From positions 1 to 53,594 of the forward strand of contig CAKQDQ010000006.1 of NCBI GenBank assembly GCA_934229335.1: a stretch of 53,594 nt of DNA. The letters are read 5' to 3'. Position numbers and translations under genes: made by a program. Below the pieces are notes generated by a model that saw nothing but the letters and a program-made list of their open reading frames with translations, did no database searches and had not been told where the DNA came from. The DNA is from an uncultured Prevotella sp. (lineage in GTDB: Bacteria; Bacteroidota; Bacteroidia; Bacteroidales; Bacteroidaceae). This document shows positions 51,557 to 53,594 of the stretch, one piece after another (position 1 is the stretch's first letter; every line of letters starts with the position of its first letter).

Positions 51557-53263
51557 TTATGGTCGAAGAATTTTGTTGTATCGCTCCGTGTCAAGTAGCA
51601 ATTTCTTCGCCTCTTTCACCTGCGTGTCAGCGTGCAGTGCGCTGACTATGGCTCCTTTCTGATAGTAATACGCCGCAATTATGTCTGCTTCCAGCAGCTG
51701 CTGCAACATGGTGCGGTTTCTGTCGAGATCGCTGGCGAGGTTATGCTGCAACTTATTCTTCAATGCCTCAAACTCCTCCTTTGCGTCATCGTAATATCCC
51801 TCAAACTTCGCCATTTTTACAAGAAAGTCATACTGCTTGCTTGTCTCTCTATCATACTTAAAGCCACTTTCAAGTACTCTCTTTTTGAACTCAGCATAGT
51901 CTTCGTCTGTCAGTTTGAACTGCTCGGCAGGAGCTATTGTCTTATGCGTCCGAATGTAATCTACAACGTAATGGAACATCACTTCCGTTGAGTCCAGACC
52001 GCTCTGCTGTAGGTAATAAGCGATGTTTGGCAGCGAGTCGCCCTTCTCCGTAACGTCAGGCTTTATGCCTCCGCCATCGCGCACAATTCTTCCGCCACGT
52101 GTCTTAAACTCATGCGTCAGCGAGTCAGGTATATGTTCCCTGTAACCACCGCCCGTATGTTTGTAGTTAATGGCTTGAATACAGCGTCCCGACGGTATGT
52201 AGTACTTAGAAGTTGTCAGCTTCAACGTACCGCCATGAGGCAAATCCACCGGCAGTTGCACCAATCCCTTACCGTAAGTACGTGTGCCCATGACTACCGC
52301 ACGGTCAAGGTCTTGCAACGAACCAGCTGTAATCTCACTTGCCGATGCGGTGTTGCCGTTGGTCAAAATGACTGTGGGCATAATGGTATCAAGCGGTTCC
52401 TGTTCTGTCTTATACTCATTATTGGCACGTTTCAGTTTACCCTTGGTAGTAACAAGAGTGATGCCTCGTGGCACAAACATATTGACAATCTTGATAGCCT
52501 CGGTCAGTGAGCCACCGCCATTGTTGCGCAGGTCGAACACCAGGCTCTTCATTCCCTGTTGGCGAAGGTCTACCAAGGCACGGCGCACATCACGCGAACA
52601 CTCGTCAGTAAACTGGCTAAGCTGCAGATAACCTACCCCATCGCCTATCATACCATAATAAGGTACACAGGGTAGCTGTATCGCCTTACGCGTCAGTTTT
52701 ACCTTTATCGTCTGGTTTTTCTTAGCTTTCTTGCCCGTAACGGCAGTGCCATTGTCACGTTGTAGCGTTATCACACACACCGTTCCAGCATCACCGCGCA
52801 GATGACTTGACACGTACGACACGTCTTTCCCTACCATAGAAGAGTCGTTGATAGCCATTATCACATCGCCCTTGCGCAGTCCCGCAACCGCAGCAGGCAT
52901 ACCCTCGTAAGGCTCGTCTATCACGGTATTGCCAGTACTAAGATCTTTCTTTATCACCGCGCCTATGCCGGCGTATTTACCTGTGAGCATAGTACGAAGG
53001 TCTTGCACTTCGTCAGAGGGATAGTAAGTGGTGTAAGGGTCGAGAGAGTTGAGCATTGCCTTGATGCCACTGCCTACAGTAACGGATGGGTCGAGGGTGT
53101 CAACGTACATCATGTCAAGCTGCTTATAGATGGCAGAGAAGGTCTCAAGTTGTTTCTCTACATCATAGTTATGGTTGGAATCGTCCTTTTTACCCTGTCC
53201 CTTCAACGTGATTGCCGACAGAGCGAGACACATTATTAATACTATATATATATTTCTTTTCAT
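51557..53263 (-). CDS. C-terminal processing peptidase, S41 family (CtpA-like)
   Basis: A periplasmic serine protease of 568 residues from the ATG at 53263, with signal sequence MKRNIYIVLIMCLALSAITL. The 27-codon upstream extension overlaps the promoter box at 53334 and is rejected. Next come a PDZ domain (about residues 75-165: GKYAGIGAVIKKD, GMPAAVAGLRKGDVIMAIND) and the S41 peptidase core, LRNNGGGSLTEAIKI then NGNTASASEITAGSLQD with the catalytic Ser. TRTYGKGLVQ contains the catalytic Lys. The Ser-Lys dyad is complete. Such proteases trim or degrade periplasmic proteins; the substrate is unknown. Confidence 0.94.
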   Translation of the reverse strand: MKRNIYIVLIMCLALSAITLKGQGKKDDSNHNYDVEKQLETFSAIYKQLDMMYVDTLDPSVTVGSGIKAMLNSLDPYTTYYPSDEVQDLRTMLTGKYAGIGAVIKKDLSTGNTVIDEPYEGMPAAVAGLRKGDVIMAINDSSMVGKDVSYVSSHLRGDAGTVCVITLQRDNGTAVTGKKAKKNQTIKVKLTRKAIQLPCVPYYGMIGDGVGYLQLSQFTDECSRDVRRALVDLRQQGMKSLVFDLRNNGGGSLTEAIKIVNMFVPRGITLVTTKGKLKRANNEYKTEQEPLDTIMPTVILTNGNTASASEITAGSLQDLDRAVVMGTRTYGKGLVQLPVDLPHGGTLKLTTSKYYIPSGRCIQAINYKHTGGGYREHIPDSLTHEFKTRGGRIVRDGGGIKPDVTEKGDSLPNIAYYLQQSGLDSTEVMFHYVVDYIRTHKTIAPAEQFKLTDEDYAEFKKRVLESGFKYDRETSKQYDFLVKMAKFEGYYDDAKEEFEALKNKLQHNLASDLDRNRTMLQQLLEADIIAAYYYQKGAIVSALHADTQVKEAKKLLLDTERYNKILRP

Positions 53264-53333
53264 AGTCTGTTTAGATTTCGAGTAATAAAAGAAAGGTGGA
53301 GCACTTAAAGAAAACTTATACTCCATACGGTTG

Positions 53334-53341
53334 CAAAAGTA
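53334..53341 (-). promoter_or_regulatory. -7 element (TACTTTTG) of the S41 peptidase gene
   Basis: TACTTTTG on the minus strand, 70 bp upstream of the chosen ATG at 53263. It lies inside the longer open frame and so argues for the shorter start. Confidence 0.6.
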
Positions 53342-53432
53342 CATATTTTATTCTAAAGCACCGCCTTTAGAGGCTTAAAATACCCAAAAATCATATTTTT
53401 TTAATGAAAATGCGAAAAAGAATGCGTAAATA

Positions 53433-53464
53433 TTTGGTTATTTCAGAAAAAGTAAGTACCTTTG
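53433..53464 (+). promoter_or_regulatory. Promoter of tRNA-Asn
   Basis: TTTG (53433-53436), 20 bp, TACCTTTG (53457-53464), followed by the tRNA at 53521. Confidence 0.8.
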
Positions 53465-53520
53465 CAGCGCAATTCAGAACTAACGAATAAGCTTCCATTA
53501 TTCAATCTGAAATTGCAACT

Positions 53521-53594
53521 GCTTCAATAGCTCAGTTGGTTAGAGCACCTGACTGTTAATCAGGGGGTCGTTGGTTCAAGCCCATCTTGAAGCG
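53521..53594 (+). tRNA. tRNA-Asn (GTT)
   Basis: Acceptor GCTTCAA pairs with TTGAAGC (53587-53593), discriminator G. The anticodon loop is CTGTTAA with GTT. The T-stem GTTGG/CCATC contains one T-T mismatch, but the T-loop TTCAAGC is normal. The gene ends exactly at the window edge, so whether CCA is encoded cannot be seen. Confidence 0.93.

Overview
The window looks like a chromosomal segment of a Bacteroidales bacterium, most likely Prevotella or a close relative. The evidence is the promoter type (TTG/TTTG, 19-20 bp, TAnnTTTG, seen upstream of many genes), the near absence of Shine-Dalgarno sequences, the mraZ-to-ftsZ cluster without murF or ddl, a glycine-lipid acyltransferase pair (glsB-glsA), a DUF3109 protein, and secreted proteins with a short NG-x-I-...-Y-N-V-A-G C-terminal tail. 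This assignment is inferred from gene content; no database was searched.

Layout. 1-575: an intact tRNA-Phe with terminator, then a second tRNA-Phe/terminator copy split by a 259-bp nearly palindromic element. 576-2515 (-): a two-gene accessory operon of unknown function (coiled-coil-like protein plus a GHH/HNH-like protein with a hydrophobic C-terminal half). 2574-3935 (-): dgt. 4122-20544 (-): the complete division and cell-wall (dcw) cluster in the order mraZ-rsmH-ftsL-ftsI-murE-mraY-murD-ftsW-murG-murC-ftsQ-ftsA-ftsZ, headed by a promoter with three 10-bp-spaced GTGGR boxes that look like the MraZ operator. 20749-23867 (+): gpmI and ung, separated by a ~900-bp gene-poor stretch. 24089-28795 (-): two secreted proteins, one a PL4 rhamnogalacturonan lyase. 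29010-33337 (-): a DUF3109 protein, an AraC-type regulator, gyrB and rpsT, with a candidate small RNA between araC and gyrB. Then tRNA-Glu (-), recO (+), glsB-glsA (-), a WYL regulator (-) and tRNA-Arg (+).

38262-48143 (+) is the most coherent accessory-type locus: porin-like barrel, imelysin lipoprotein, di-haem DHOR-type lipoprotein, second porin, mono-haem lipoprotein, a RidA-fold protein and a fused ResB-CcsA haem lyase. Together they suggest an envelope redox or metal (iron) handling system that carries its own cytochrome c maturation factor. It is followed by a higBA toxin-antitoxin pair whose toxin has an in-frame stop, then rnr, ctpA and tRNA-Asn at the right edge.

A feature running through the window is a set of short intergenic arrays with a constant 22-bp period. 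There are nine candidate sites, the clearest at 34521, 22346, 42718, 51452, 23932 and 16243. The unit sequence is shared by some arrays and different in others, while the period stays the same.
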